In this document: positions 9,995-20,396 of the stretch, piece by piece
Layout of the letters: each line of letters opens with the position of its first letter
Position numbering within the stretch: the first letter of the stretch is position 1
Source: Typha latifolia
Lineage: Eukaryota; Streptophyta; Magnoliopsida; Poales; Typhaceae
Direction: 5' to 3'
Length of the DNA stretch: 64,000 bases
Assembly: GCA_019914945.1 (NCBI GenBank)
Contig: CM034107.1
Span: forward strand, 10,850,001 to 10,914,000
Notes under the pieces: model-generated
What the model saw: the letters and a program-made list of their open reading frames with translations, nothing else
The model's database searches: none
Told to the model about the DNA's origin: nothing
Made by a program: the position numbers and the translations under genes

Positions 9995-12391
9995 ATGGAC
10001 GAATTGGATGAAAAGAATTGGGTGCCGAGGGTGGATATGGAGTTCGCAAGCGATGAGGAGGCGTACCAGTTCTACAACAACTATGCTAGAGTAGTTGGAT
10101 TCAGTGTTCGAAAAGCCTGGGTTAATCGAAGGGCTTCTGGGGTTATAATATCAAGAACGTATGTTTGCTATAAGGAGGGGTATCAGGGGAACAAGAAGGA
10201 TGAGAGTGAGGTGAAGAAACCGCGCCGGAATGAGAGAACTGGTTGCCTTGCACACGTGACAGTTAAGATTACTATAAGCGGTAGATATCGTGTTAGTGAG
10301 TTCCATCCGATGCACAACCATGATCTTGTTCCTCTTGTGGAATCGTTAAATTTGAAGTCACATAGAGTGGTGAAGAGGAGTCGGGCGGCTGCGGCAAAAT
10401 TGGCGTCGCAAAACCCTACTTTTGAGTACTTGGTCAGACAATCCGGGGGGTATAGGCAGGTTGCTTTTGTGTCCATTGATGATGCTGCTGATAAAAGTTG
10501 GGCACCAAAAGTAGACATGGAGTTTGAGAATGATGAGAAGGCTTATCAGTTTTACAATGACTATGCCAGAAGAATAGGATTTGATGTTCGAAAGGCTTGG
10601 GTGAATCGAAGAGCGTCTGGCGTCATTATATCGAGGACCTATGTGTGCTACAAAGAAGGTTATTATGGTAACAAGAGAGATGGAAGTCAGGTCGAGAAGC
10701 ATCGGCTAAGGCCTAATGAGAGGACTGGTTGTCATGCAAGGATGATTGTTAAGCTTGCAAAGAATGGAAAGTATCGAGTGAGTAATTTCCAACCAATGCA
10801 CAACCATGAGTTTGTAAATGCAAGAACTGCTTACACGTTAAAAACATATAGGACTGCTAATAAAGTGAGGAATACCGAATTGGAGTCTGCTGGTTTTTCC
10901 AATGATGCTAATGGTCATGGGAATGGTCAATGCTCGGCTCATGGGGATCTGACATTCTCCTCCACCGTGTCTAAAAACTTTTCACCTGCAAGACGAAGGG
11001 ATGCTCGAAAACCAGGAGATTTTGGAGCCACTATGGAGTACCTGCAAGAAAGACAAGTTAACGATCCGTCATTCTACTACGCATTGCAACTTGATAGCGA
11101 AGATCAAATAATAAATGTTTTCTGGACAGATGGTAAGTCTGTGTCGGACTATTACTACTTCAGTGACATTATCTGCTTTGATACAACATATAAATCAAAT
11201 AGTTATGATATACCCTTGGCACCATTCTATGGTGTGAATCATCATAAGCAAATTGTCATATTTGGTTCAGCATTGCTATACGATGAATCTGAAGACTCTT
11301 TCAAGTGGTTACTCAAGACGTTCAAGAGTGCGATGCATGGAAAGCAACCTAAGGTTATTCTAACAGATCAAAATTCGGCAATGCTCAATGCTGTTGCTTC
11401 AATGTGGTCTGGCACAGCTCATCGAGTTTGTGTGTGGCATATGTATCACAGTGCAGTGAAGCATTTGGGACAAGTCTTTCAAGGTTCTAGGACTTTTGCA
11501 CATGATTTTAGCACATGTTTATTTGATTGTGAGGAGGTGGAGAAGTTTGTAACAGAATGGAAGGCAATATTAAAAAAGTATGAACTCAAAGACAATGAGT
11601 GGTTGATCGAGTTATTTGAAGATAGAGAGAGATGGGCCATTGCGTATGGACGGGAAACGTTTTCTGCTGACATGAGAAATACACAGCGCATTACGAACTT
11701 GGACGGCATACTAAAAGAGCACTTGAACTCAGCAACAGATTTGTTGCAATTTCTCAAGCATTATGAAAGATTGGTAGATGAGCTGCGGGATGCAGAGCAC
11801 AGGACTGATTTCAGTTCCACTCAAAGTGTCTCAGTTACAAGTTCTTCTAGGATGTTGAACCAAGCTGCCAACTTGTATACCCCTGCAGTGTTCGACATGT
11901 TTCAAAGAGAGTTTGAAATGTCAATGGATTGTATGGTATTCAACTGTGGAATGAGTGAAACAGACTGTGAGTACAAGGTCACTAGTGAGGAAAGCCCAGA
12001 AGAGCACCTGGTGAGGTTTAATCCTTTAGATGGCACACTAGCATGTAGCTGCAAAAAGTTTGAGTTTGTTGGAATTCAATGTCGCCATGTGTTAAAAGCC
12101 CTTGATATAATTAACATAAAAGAACTTCCTCTGCGATACTTCTTGAAGAGGTGGAGGAAAGATGCTAAAACTGGCCTGGTAAGAGAGATTTGTGGGCTTT
12201 CTGGAACTGACCCTAAGTTCTCTAAAGCTAAGCGTTTTAGCTCCTTATGTCACCTTTTCGGTATAGTTGCAGCAAGAGCTGCAGAAACTATTGAGGGGCA
12301 TGCATTTCTTGAAAACCAGTCACAAAAATTACTAGACCATGTATATCAAATTCCACTCACAGGACCTTTGGACGAACCTCAGTTTAGTTAG
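9995..12391 (+). CDS. FAR1-related sequence (FRS) protein with two FAR1 domains
   Basis: A 798-residue single-exon protein of the FHY3/FAR1 family, transcription factors derived from Mutator-like transposases and acting in the nucleus, often in light signalling. Domains: FAR1 zinc-binding domain 1 (about 15-115), FAR1 domain 2 (about 175-275), MULE transposase core (about 365-500, with the acidic FDTTY near 390 and LTDQNSA near 456, then CVWHMYHSAVKHL), and a SWIM zinc finger CSCKKFEFVGIQCRH (about 684-699). The two FAR1 copies share near-identical cores, VRKAWVNRRASGVIISR and YVCYKEGY, so one arose by internal duplication. No terminal inverted repeats or intact transposon surround it, so it looks like a domesticated gene. 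The ATG follows a CCAAG/G junction that may close a leader intron. Which FRS subgroup it belongs to needs a tree. Confidence 0.92.
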   Translation: MDELDEKNWVPRVDMEFASDEEAYQFYNNYARVVGFSVRKAWVNRRASGVIISRTYVCYKEGYQGNKKDESEVKKPRRNERTGCLAHVTVKITISGRYRVSEFHPMHNHDLVPLVESLNLKSHRVVKRSRAAAAKLASQNPTFEYLVRQSGGYRQVAFVSIDDAADKSWAPKVDMEFENDEKAYQFYNDYARRIGFDVRKAWVNRRASGVIISRTYVCYKEGYYGNKRDGSQVEKHRLRPNERTGCHARMIVKLAKNGKYRVSNFQPMHNHEFVNARTAYTLKTYRTANKVRNTELESAGFSNDANGHGNGQCSAHGDLTFSSTVSKNFSPARRRDARKPGDFGATMEYLQERQVNDPSFYYALQLDSEDQIINVFWTDGKSVSDYYYFSDIICFDTTYKSNSYDIPLAPFYGVNHHKQIVIFGSALLYDESEDSFKWLLKTFKSAMHGKQPKVILTDQNSAMLNAVASMWSGTAHRVCVWHMYHSAVKHLGQVFQGSRTFAHDFSTCLFDCEEVEKFVTEWKAILKKYELKDNEWLIELFEDRERWAIAYGRETFSADMRNTQRITNLDGILKEHLNSATDLLQFLKHYERLVDELRDAEHRTDFSSTQSVSVTSSSRMLNQAANLYTPAVFDMFQREFEMSMDCMVFNCGMSETDCEYKVTSEESPEEHLVRFNPLDGTLACSCKKFEFVGIQCRHVLKALDIINIKELPLRYFLKRWRKDAKTGLVREICGLSGTDPKFSKAKRFSSLCHLFGIVAARAAETIEGHAFLENQSQKLLDHVYQIPLTGPLDEPQFS

Positions 12392-13750
12392 ATTGTGATC
12401 TGTTCATTTAGAATGTTGTAGAATATCATGTTCATATGATGTATGACAAAGTTGATAGGAATCGGATTAAACTTACAGGTATAATTTTGATGAAAGTTTC
12501 TGTTTTCAGCCGTGTTCTTTAATTGGTGGAAACGCATCTCGTTGTATATTGCAGTTTGAAACTAGTTCCATCTTAGAGTTCATATTGCGACGAAGTTTTG
12601 TAGTGGATTATGAATTCATATCACTGATGGTAAGGCTGGTAATTACTTGGTTCATGTAGATATACACAATTCCCGTGTCAAGCTATGACTCTGTACCATG
12701 TTATCATTGACTATTTTCATGTCATGTTTTATTCTCATTCCCTTTGATCTGGAAACATATCGAGTGTCTAGGGATTTCTACGTATATTGCCATCGGAAAC
12801 TTTCTTAATATCACAGTAGTAGCAGCATTATGGTTCCTCTTTTGTTTCAAATTTTTTTGGTAAAAGTTCTTCTAATTCCTCTTTTAACTCTCTTAAATTA
12901 TTGTGGAAGTATTATTACTTCGGATTTTTAAATTGAGGAAGCAAGTTTATATTTACTGCTCATGAAATGCTTCTTCTCTTGTAGTATAATTGACACCATT
13001 CAACAACTCCACATTTTCCAATCATCAAGGGGAATTTCATAACTTGGCTTCTGAATGAAATTAATTTGGTCAGATAGGAATCTTGTACGTAAGTTCGTTG
13101 GAAATTAGTATATATTGAGAAGGACATGAGTTTGTTTTTAAAGTTATCAAAGTATGATTCACATGGAATCTTAGCATGCTTTTTCTTTCAGAATAAATTC
13201 TTTCTTAGAAAGCAACAAACTAATTTTTATGTTACCCCAAATGCAACATCCCCCTTGACCTAAAAATATTAAATTGGGCCCTCTACTTTTCAATTCCGAA
13301 TAATTTTGATACGGATATATACAAGTGAGGAGTAATTTTATGACTAAATAAAGTTAACATGGATATTAAAATAAAATAAAAAACTTGTGCATAAGAATGA
13401 CACAGCAGGGGGTGATTCTAAAAGTCACAATCCACAAGCAAAAAGCTAAGGCTAATTTAGCATTTCTAGTCCCTTGTCTTAGTAAGTAGGGTGTCTCTAT
13501 CAACCTTTCTTTGCATCACTTTTAACTCTCATAGTACTAATGTATGAGCAACCTTCTTAACCTTTTTGCCCTTTATATTATATCATTTTGAAATACACAA
13601 AATGTGAACAACAAAAAAAAAACCAGAAAGAGATTATAATAAAATATCATAACAACTGTCAAAATACCGTTTGTTCCTACCTATCTTCTATCATCTAGTG
13701 TATTGGGAAATATCACATGCATGAATAGTAGTATCATCACATGAACTGGT

Positions 13751-13753
<3 letters not shown>

Positions 13754-13795
<42 letters not shown>
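13754..13795. repeat. GA microsatellite
   Basis: About 20 tandem AG units without interruption. Confidence 0.95.
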
Positions 13796-13798
<3 letters not shown>

Positions 13799-13890
13799 CC
13801 TTCTTCTTTCTGGCGACCTGTCATAATCCAGTCGGAACAGTACAGGAGTCGGTCCGACTCCAGCCGAGCCCACATTGACCAGGCAAACGT

Positions 13891-13934
13891 CAATTCAATT
13901 CAATTCAATCAATTAATTAATTAATTAATTAATT
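13891..13934. repeat. AATTC/AATT tandem run
   Basis: CAATT units pass into repeated AATT over about 44 bases. Confidence 0.85.
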
Positions 13935-14598
13935 CCATCTCCCCACCAAACCCACCCGTTTCCCACCCGGAAACGGCTTTCTTCGGAGAGGGAACGAGGG
14001 ATGATGGATCTTTTCGTAGGCAGCGTCGGTCGTCCAGACACCGACCGAGCCGGTCCGGGTAGCAGGAAGCAAACGTAAACAAATGCCAACTCACACATCG
14101 GCACCGACACATGGCCCCCCACCCCATCACTATCTCTTCTTCCTTAATACCCTCTCCGCTAATCCCAACCGTATTATTATATTCCCTACTAATTACTTCA
14201 CAATTCCTTTTTAGTACCTGTCACTAATCCCAACGTATATTTTATATCATTTCACACCCTGAATTATTAAAAAAGACATTCTGAAGATCAAGTTCTCTAA
14301 GCAAGGGTATTACATGAAAAAAAAATGAAATTAACACATGAATAATAATAATAATAATTAAAACTCTTAATTTTAAGATAGTGATCACTCTCTAAGTAGC
14401 AACGAATTAGATCTGTTCACAATTAAAACCGCCTCAATTTTCGAATATAAGTGGTGACTGCAAGAAAAAAGATTACGAGATGACAAGAATTAGCTCTGAA
14501 GAATTGCAGAAAAGACCTAAAACTATGATCTAATAGAATGTGTAGTAATTTGGTAATAACCCCAAAACACGCAGCACCTCCAGGTGGGCGACAGCTCG

Positions 14599-14622
14599 TA
14601 CTACTACTACTACTACTACTAC
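14599..14622. repeat. TAC microsatellite
   Basis: About eight TAC units, downstream of the ZHD gene. Confidence 0.85.
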
Positions 14623-14707
14623 GTACTACTAACAACGATCGTTACAACAAGATAATGTTATCGTTATTCCTAAACAAGTCTAATAATGCTTATTAGAGGG
14701 GGGGAGG

Positions 14708-14733
14708 CGAGAGAGAGAGAGAGAGAGAGAGAG
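14708..14733. repeat. GA microsatellite in the ZHD 3' end
   Basis: A GA run of about 25 bases (CT on the coding strand) directly after the ZHD stop codon, so within its 3' untranslated region. Confidence 0.9.
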
Positions 14734-14734
14734 G

Positions 14735-15514
14735 TCAGACTTGTATTGGGGCAGGCGAGGCGGCGGCGCCACTGACGGCGGCGGGGTTGGCTGCTGTCGT
14801 GGCGGAGGAGGCAGCGGACGAGAGGTGGTGGTTCTTATTGTTGTGCATCCACACCTTGAGCACGTGCCGCTTGACACCGATCTCGAGGCAGAACTGGTCG
14901 AGGGCCACGTCGTCGTGCTTCTGGATCCGCCACCCGAGCTTCTCCGCGAACGCCTGCATCTTCTCCTTCTGCTCCGCAGTGAACTTCGTCCGGAACCTCT
15001 TCCTCCCTCCGCTTCCGCTTCGGAAGTCGTGAGCCGCGGTCGCGTCGTCGTCCTCCTCTCCTCTCCTCGGCGGGGTCTCCGATCCGGCGCGGCTCCGATC
15101 TCCGCCGAGGTGGATCGGCGCCGCCGACGCCGGAGGAGGCGGGATCGCGTTGTAGGGAAGCGGGAGCGGGATCGGAGGAGCGAAGAAGGGCATAAACCCT
15201 GGCGTCGGCGGGATCGGCTTCTTGAGGTGGATCGGACGGTAGAGATCACAGGCTCCGGCGCCGGATCCGCCGTCGCGGCGGTGGAAGTTGCGGTGGCATC
15301 CGCACGCGGCGCACTTTAGCGCCTCCAGTGTTCCTTTGACCCCTCCCGGCATGAACTCGCCGCACCCGTCGTACGCCTGGCCTCCAATGGCCGCAGCGTG
15401 GTTTCTCATGCACTCTTTATACTTCCCTCCGCCACTTCCGCCGTAGCCGCCGGACTCCGGCGATCTCTCGCCTCTACCCCTCGGCTCCTCGTAAGGTACC
15501 ACACTTAAATCCAT
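14735..15514 (-). CDS. Zinc-finger homeodomain (ZF-HD/ZHD) transcription factor
   Basis: A 259-residue intronless gene, as usual for ZHD genes. The N-terminal ZF-HD dimerisation zinc finger (about 31-82) has YKECMRNHAA, GGQAYDGCGEFMP and LKCAACGCHRNFHRR with the expected Cys and His ligands. A Pro-rich linker follows (about 95-165). The ZHD-type homeodomain is at about 171-230, from RKRFRTKFTAEQKEKM to GVKRHVLKVWMHNNKN, with the recognition helix WMHNNKN intact. It ends in an Ala-rich tail. ZHD proteins form homo- and heterodimers through the finger and bind AT-rich sites in the nucleus; having both domains separates it from MIF miniproteins. The start is fixed by MDLSVVPYEEP, typical of the group, and by a TATA box about 130 bp upstream. 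The paralogue number is not assignable from one gene. Confidence 0.95.
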   Translation of the reverse strand: MDLSVVPYEEPRGRGERSPESGGYGGSGGGKYKECMRNHAAAIGGQAYDGCGEFMPGGVKGTLEALKCAACGCHRNFHRRDGGSGAGACDLYRPIHLKKPIPPTPGFMPFFAPPIPLPLPYNAIPPPPASAAPIHLGGDRSRAGSETPPRRGEEDDDATAAHDFRSGSGGRKRFRTKFTAEQKEKMQAFAEKLGWRIQKHDDVALDQFCLEIGVKRHVLKVWMHNNKNHHLSSAASSATTAANPAAVSGAAASPAPIQV

Positions 15515-15646
15515 GAAACCCTAACCCTTCTCTTTTTCTCTCTCTATCTCTATCCCAATCGCTTTCTTGTTAGGTTTAAGCAAGGCCAAACGTGGGGATT
15601 TGGGGTTTTTTTTTTCCCTCACGAAGATGAACAAATTTAATAAGCT

Positions 15647-15652
15647 TTTATA
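15647..15652 (-). promoter_or_regulatory. TATA box of the ZHD gene
   Basis: On the minus strand ATTTATAAAAGC lies about 133 bp before the ATG, allowing a leader of about 100 nt. Confidence 0.5.
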
Positions 15653-15743
15653 AATGACGGTAGAATAGAAATGGCGATGGCGGTAAAAGTGCCGCAGAGA
15701 AAATACCTATGCGGGTAAATTGGGTTGGGGAAGAGGAAGGGAT

Positions 15744-15946
15744 CACGTGCGGCGTGATGACGTGGCGAGCGGTGGGGGGGGGGAGATTGCCGGATGCAGG
15801 ATTAAGAGGGTAGACACGTGATCCCGTCGATTAGACTAAACGAGTCCGAGCGGTTGGAGTACGTGTCGGCGACTGATTCGCCGAGGCTCATGTAAGGTCC
15901 TCGTCTAATAATAATCACGGGGGGTGGGTCGAGGCCCCACCACGTG
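15744..15946 (-). promoter_or_regulatory. G-box cluster upstream of the ZHD gene
   Basis: Three CACGTG motifs at 15744-15749, 15815-15820 and 15941-15946, plus TGACGTGG near 15758, lie about 95-300 bp beyond the TATA box. Such motifs bind bZIP and bHLH factors and are common in ABA- and light-responsive promoters. That they work here is inference. Confidence 0.5.
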
Positions 15947-16885
15947 AGCCGGGTACTGACAGGCGTCAGATGGGATGGTGGCCGTCGGATGGACGGATGG
16001 GATGGGAGTCCGATCCGTGATGGGAGATCCGACGGTTGGCGATGGGGAGTACACGGTATGGGCCGTAAGGTGGCGGTGCGGAGCACGTCACGCTTTTCGC
16101 GCCATACCGTGTGGGCCCCGTCCCAACGTCTCTCTGTCCCGTAATAACTCCTTAATCATAATCTCTCATCCCCACCCCCATTAGAAGAAAATAATGGAGA
16201 GGGTGAAAACATCTCACCTTCTTTAGTAATCGGCAGCGTCTTGCAATAAATCTAATTATGCGTAATAACAAAAAAGAAATTAAGAGAATGATTAAAAGAA
16301 AAATTAATGGTGGGAATACGAGGGTTAGAAATAGAATGGATGGAGCGCATGTGAGTATTGGGGGCTCAGAATAGGCACGGAAATTGGCGTAGGATAAGAT
16401 AGCTTGCACGCCTAATGATTCCCCGATGCCGGAGATCGTGGGCGGGGGACCCACCACAGTAATTGAGTTCGACCCCGCTGACGTCAGCAGTAGTTGATTG
16501 CCCACTCGAGAATCGGGCCGCCAATTAATGCCACATTGAATCCCAATATATTTACCCAGATTCATATTTCATAATAACTTCTAGTTTTCTTCGCTCATAA
16601 ACCATCACCTATGTTTCGTTTTTATTACTCAATCACCAATGCACTGTATATATATTTTTTTTAATTTAACTCATTAACAACAAAACGCAACGCAAGTCAA
16701 GGCGTAGGTATAAAATTAGATTTAATTATTTCTCTTATAAATACAGTCGAATTAAAAGATGGTAGAAATAGGTGGTTAGCCATTAGCATTTTATAAATAC
16801 GGAGGAGTAAGTTAAAATCAATAACTATTCGTGCATCATTAGGACATGGATATAGAGCCAATCACATTAAAAAGGTGATTGGGGT

Positions 16886-16911
16886 AATAATAATAATAAT
16901 AATAATAATAC
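16886..16911. repeat. AAT microsatellite
   Basis: About eight tandem TAA units. Confidence 0.9.
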
Positions 16912-17282
16912 TACGATACCTTCTTTAATTGTAGATGATTTGATAGGTGAGGAGAGATAGGGGGGAGGGGAGGCGTTGAGTTCTTTTCTGAAGATTGGGA
17001 ATGAGTGCAGGATCTCTTAGCTAGATTGAGATTTGTGATGTGAATAGAGACTTGCATAATTGAGTCGTGGATGCAAGTGTGATGAAGTGGTGACTGGGGA
17101 CCACCCTGAGTTTTAGTGTGGTCGGTTTGGTGGCATCCGCCTTCGAACTCATGGTTTAGTTGACGACGTAGTCTTGTCATTTGGAACTTATAATAATGTT
17201 TGGTCCCAAAGATCGCCCTCTCAACGCTTGCTGGATTGCACTCCACTTGGGTAAGGGTCTGCTACGCTTCTCTTTCTTTCTT

Positions 17283-17316
17283 TCTTCTTCTTCTTCTTCT
17301 TCTTCTTCTTCTTCTT
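17283..17316. repeat. TTC microsatellite
   Basis: About eleven tandem TTC units preceded by TTTC units. Confidence 0.9.
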
Positions 17317-17779
17317 CCTTCCATCTCGCCATGATTACTCTTCCGTGCATGGCCAGTCTCTTCCTCTTTTCCTTTCTTAATGGTTATTGAGTATCTGTTT
17401 CTTTGTAATTAATGGCTCATAAATCCACCTTCTCGCTTCCTCTTTGGTCATCATAGTTTGGAGGTTATCTATTTTTTTTTTCTTTTCCATTACTTTTCTC
17501 TACTATTGCATGGTTGTGCGTGTCAGGGTAGTGAAGGTCACGATGAAGTTATCGGATGTGATAACCTTTACGTTGTGTTCCCATCGAGATTGTTTGATTT
17601 GTTAATCTTTTGTGCTCATCGAGCTTAATATCATATTTATTTTGTGTAATGTAGGGGTTTGTTGAAAGATTTGTCCTCCCTACCTTCTTTGTTGCTTGTT
17701 ATGCATTATGCTTATAGTTGTTACGTTTGATATATGTATCTTTTATTATGTTGCCTTTATATATAAGTAAGGGTTTCTT

Positions 17780-18563
17780 TGTTGTGCAAATACCCAAATG
17801 GGTGAGCGAAGCGGAAGCAAAACCTTCACCCTTAAAAAAATTCAAATAGAATAGCAATAATTTGGGGCAAACCAAATATTAGCAAAGCTAATATCAATAT
17901 CAATATGAGAACTCCAAATACAAGATGCTAGTTGTAGAGAATTTTAAATACTTAAGGTAATCACAAACATGAACACTAAATTAATGCAAACCATAAAAAG
18001 AATGGAGAGATATGATTTACGTGGTTTGGCGATGTATTTACGTCCACGGGCGAAGCAATCTTCAATCCACTATACAAATCTTCAAATACAAAAAGTTTAC
18101 AACTCTAATCTCTAAACAATGGTGACTTTTTCCTACAAATTTTTCTCTCTTGCAAAATGCCACCCTAAACCCTAAAACCCAACATTTCTATTTATATGGC
18201 TGATTTAGATTGGGTTTTTCGCGTCGCATTCGAACGCCCTCGGGAGCGCATTCGAACGGGCCCAATATCAAAGCAGCAGAACCAAAGGGGCGTTCGAACG
18301 CCTGCGGGGCGCGTTCGAACGCGCCCAGTGCAAATGCAGACTAGCGTTCAAACACCAAAACTCCATTCGAATGCCCGCAAAAACAGCTGCTCTCGGGTTG
18401 GCTCGCATTTGAATGCGGTTGGGCCGTTCGAACGCCTGCATCACAAACTGCTCTATGTCTGGAGCCCGCGTTCGAACGTCCTCAGGGCCTGTTCGAACGC
18501 ACGGCACAGAAATGTTGATACATGTTGAATTTTGCTGAAATTGAATTTGAGCCAATTCCAACA
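17780..18563 (+). mobile_element. Probable solo LTR of a retrotransposon
   Basis: The segment starts TGTTGTGCAAATACCC and ends CCAATTCCAACA, so the ends TGTTG and CAACA form the short inverted repeat of an LTR. The flanking five bases are TTCTT on the left and TCCTT on the right, 4 of 5 alike, as for an aged target duplication. Inside are GAGCGAAGCGGAAGCAAAAC and ACGTGGTTTGGCGATGT, phrases I associate with plant retrotransposon LTRs, and a TATA-like TTTATATGG near 18190. No second LTR, primer-binding site, gag or pol lies next to it, hence solo LTR. The 3' part carries a palindrome array. Confidence 0.55.
18221..18505. repeat. Five degenerate ~62-bp units, each with two TTCGAA palindromes
   Basis: TTCGAA or a one-base variant occurs at 18229, 18251, 18293, 18314, 18347, 18366, 18409, 18427, 18471 and 18492. 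They fall in five pairs; partners are 18-22 bp apart and pairs start 54-64 bp apart. The best copies extend to GCGTTCGAACGC, a 12-bp palindrome. The tract is much more GC-rich than its surroundings. Confidence 0.8.
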
Positions 18564-20029
18564 TCCTTCATGTTTCCGTTTGTGTTGAGTTTTGTAGCTC
18601 TTTGATATTATTAATAAAGTCTTTCTCGCAGGCTTTCCCTCAAAAGTCAAAAAGAAAAAAGACAGCTAGATTTGATCAATTATTATTATTAGAAAATTTT
18701 ATCAAAAATATCGTATATATTACTATCTTATTGCACGAAGTTGTTACAAAAAAAAGATTAAATGTATTCATAATTGGTTCTAGACAGAATTTAGGGTGAA
18801 ACTTTTGAAAGCTACTCAGGATAGATGATCTATCTGTTGAAACCTTGTGAAATTTAAATATGTTGTAGCTTTAAAAAAGAAATTTCTAATAAATTTAATA
18901 TCTCGATATTTAGATGGCTAGATTTAGAAATATCGATGAATCAGTAGTCAAAAGTCGAGAAGGATAGACTTACGAGATAAAGGTTTGAACTAGTTTTGGG
19001 GATCCATGAGTAGGTGGTGGGCCGGTAGTAATGGGATGGCGTCAGTAGGGATGGTGTGGTAGAATATTAGGAATGGTGGAGGTGTTTAGGGCATCAGTAG
19101 AGAGAATAAAAGAAGAGGGAGGAGTGGGCCACCGGACTAGGGTGGTATGACGATAGACAAGAGCTAGAGGCGGCGATGCCAAGGTAATTGCTGCTGTCAT
19201 GGGTAGAGGGAACAAGAGAGGAGAAAGACACGAGAGTTAGGGCATGGAAGTTCAATTTATTCTTTAAATCAAAAGTGGTATGCACCTAATTACTTATATG
19301 TGGCTGTGATACAAGTAGTCAGTTCGACTAGTCCAACCGCATCAACTTAAGTAAAATTAAAAGGAGCTAAAAGTAAATGCACATGATACAATGACTAAAT
19401 ATGACGGCAAATTAACTAAATAACTTGGGATATTAGACCCCTATTTGGTCGGCTTAAGACGATTGGGTCGACCAAGTTGTATCAATTTTTTAAAACCCCC
19501 TAATATCATAATTATTTTATGGTTAGAATTTAGATTCTCTTATGCTACGGTAGGATGAGTTAAAATTAACTAGAGTGTTAAATAGATATTTTTTTTTATA
19601 AATGACATAGAATTTTTTGAAATAAAACTTGATAAGGTAAAATTCGAACTAAAATAAAAACATAAGGTAGGGATTTTTGTGTATTTGCAAATCTTTCTAT
19701 AATAATTCACATCTTATTATTTGAATATATATTTTACTTTTAATGCCTCAAAAATATTTTGATGTTACTTTTTTCAAAAAATAATTATCATATAGATTTG
19801 TAAGTTTTTTAAGATCATGATAAAAATAAAGAAGATTAGATTTTAAAATCAATTGAGAGGTATTTTAGGGATATTAATCTTTTATTTTTAGAAGTAACAA
19901 TTTTTTTTTTTAAATTTCGTTAGCTGTCGGTTAAAATTAACTCAAATTATTTTTAAAGTATTAAAAGTGAAATATAAGGATCAAATAGTAAATATCATAT
20001 AGTAGGTAGTAGGGTGCGAATGATATAAA

Positions 20030-20035
<6 letters not shown>

Positions 20036-20063
<28 letters not shown>
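20036..20063. repeat. TA microsatellite
   Basis: About 14 tandem AT units. Confidence 0.9.
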
Positions 20064-20066
<3 letters not shown>

Positions 20067-20355
20067 TAATAAATTTCCTTTTATTACTTTTCTCTGTTTT
20101 TATTGGATATTGGGACGATTTCTTCAAGTCAAAAGAATTTAAATTTGAATTATTGGTTCCAAAATCACAAGGACATAGAGTGGGATGAGTAATAATAATT
20201 GAATCAATCATATCTTTAAGCCGGCTACTCATACTTCCTTCTCATGTTTACATCATAGAGTAGTAAATAGTTGTTTCCGGACAATAGAATAATGATCATG
20301 GGTGTTATACCTTGCTTACAAGAATTATCAAGCAATCAATTGCTCAATTATGGCA

Positions 20356-20359
<4 letters not shown>

Positions 20360-20392
<33 letters not shown>
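20360..20392. repeat. TA microsatellite
   Basis: About 16 tandem AT units. Confidence 0.9.

Positions 20393-20396
<4 letters not shown>

Larger units (their letters stand above)
12392..14734. other. Intergenic between convergent FRS and ZHD genes
   Basis: It holds the 3' ends of both genes. No supported gene; short frames here are random. Simple repeats: GA run (13754-13795), mixed AATTC/AATT run (13891-13934), TAC run (14599-14622) and a GA run just after the ZHD stop codon. A 13-base motif CATTTCACACCCT at 14248-14260 recurs twice more in the window. Confidence 0.6.
15515..17779. other. ZHD promoter and intergenic DNA
   Basis: The first 650 bp are unusually GC-rich and hold the ZHD promoter. 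An 11-bp inverted repeat, ACACGGTATGG (16051-16061) and CCATACCGTGT (16102-16112), is separated by 40 bp. A minus-strand 137-codon frame at 16152-16565 has no recognisable domain and I do not call it a gene. AAT (16886-16911) and TTC (17283-17316) runs follow. From 16600 on I see nothing coding. Confidence 0.55.

Noticed and set aside
14680..15319. Long frames on both strands overlapping the ZHD gene
   Set aside because: Arg/Ser-rich translations in the wrong frames of a GC-rich coding exon; the ZHD frame explains the region fully.
16152..16565. 137-codon minus-strand frame with a hydrophobic end
   Set aside because: No recognisable domain, no codon bias like the real genes, no promoter; likely chance.
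18196..18528. 110-codon frame with repeated F/S-E-R or S-N-A motifs
   Set aside because: It is made by the TTCGAA repeat array in a probable LTR and does not keep a constant frame or residue pattern over the units.
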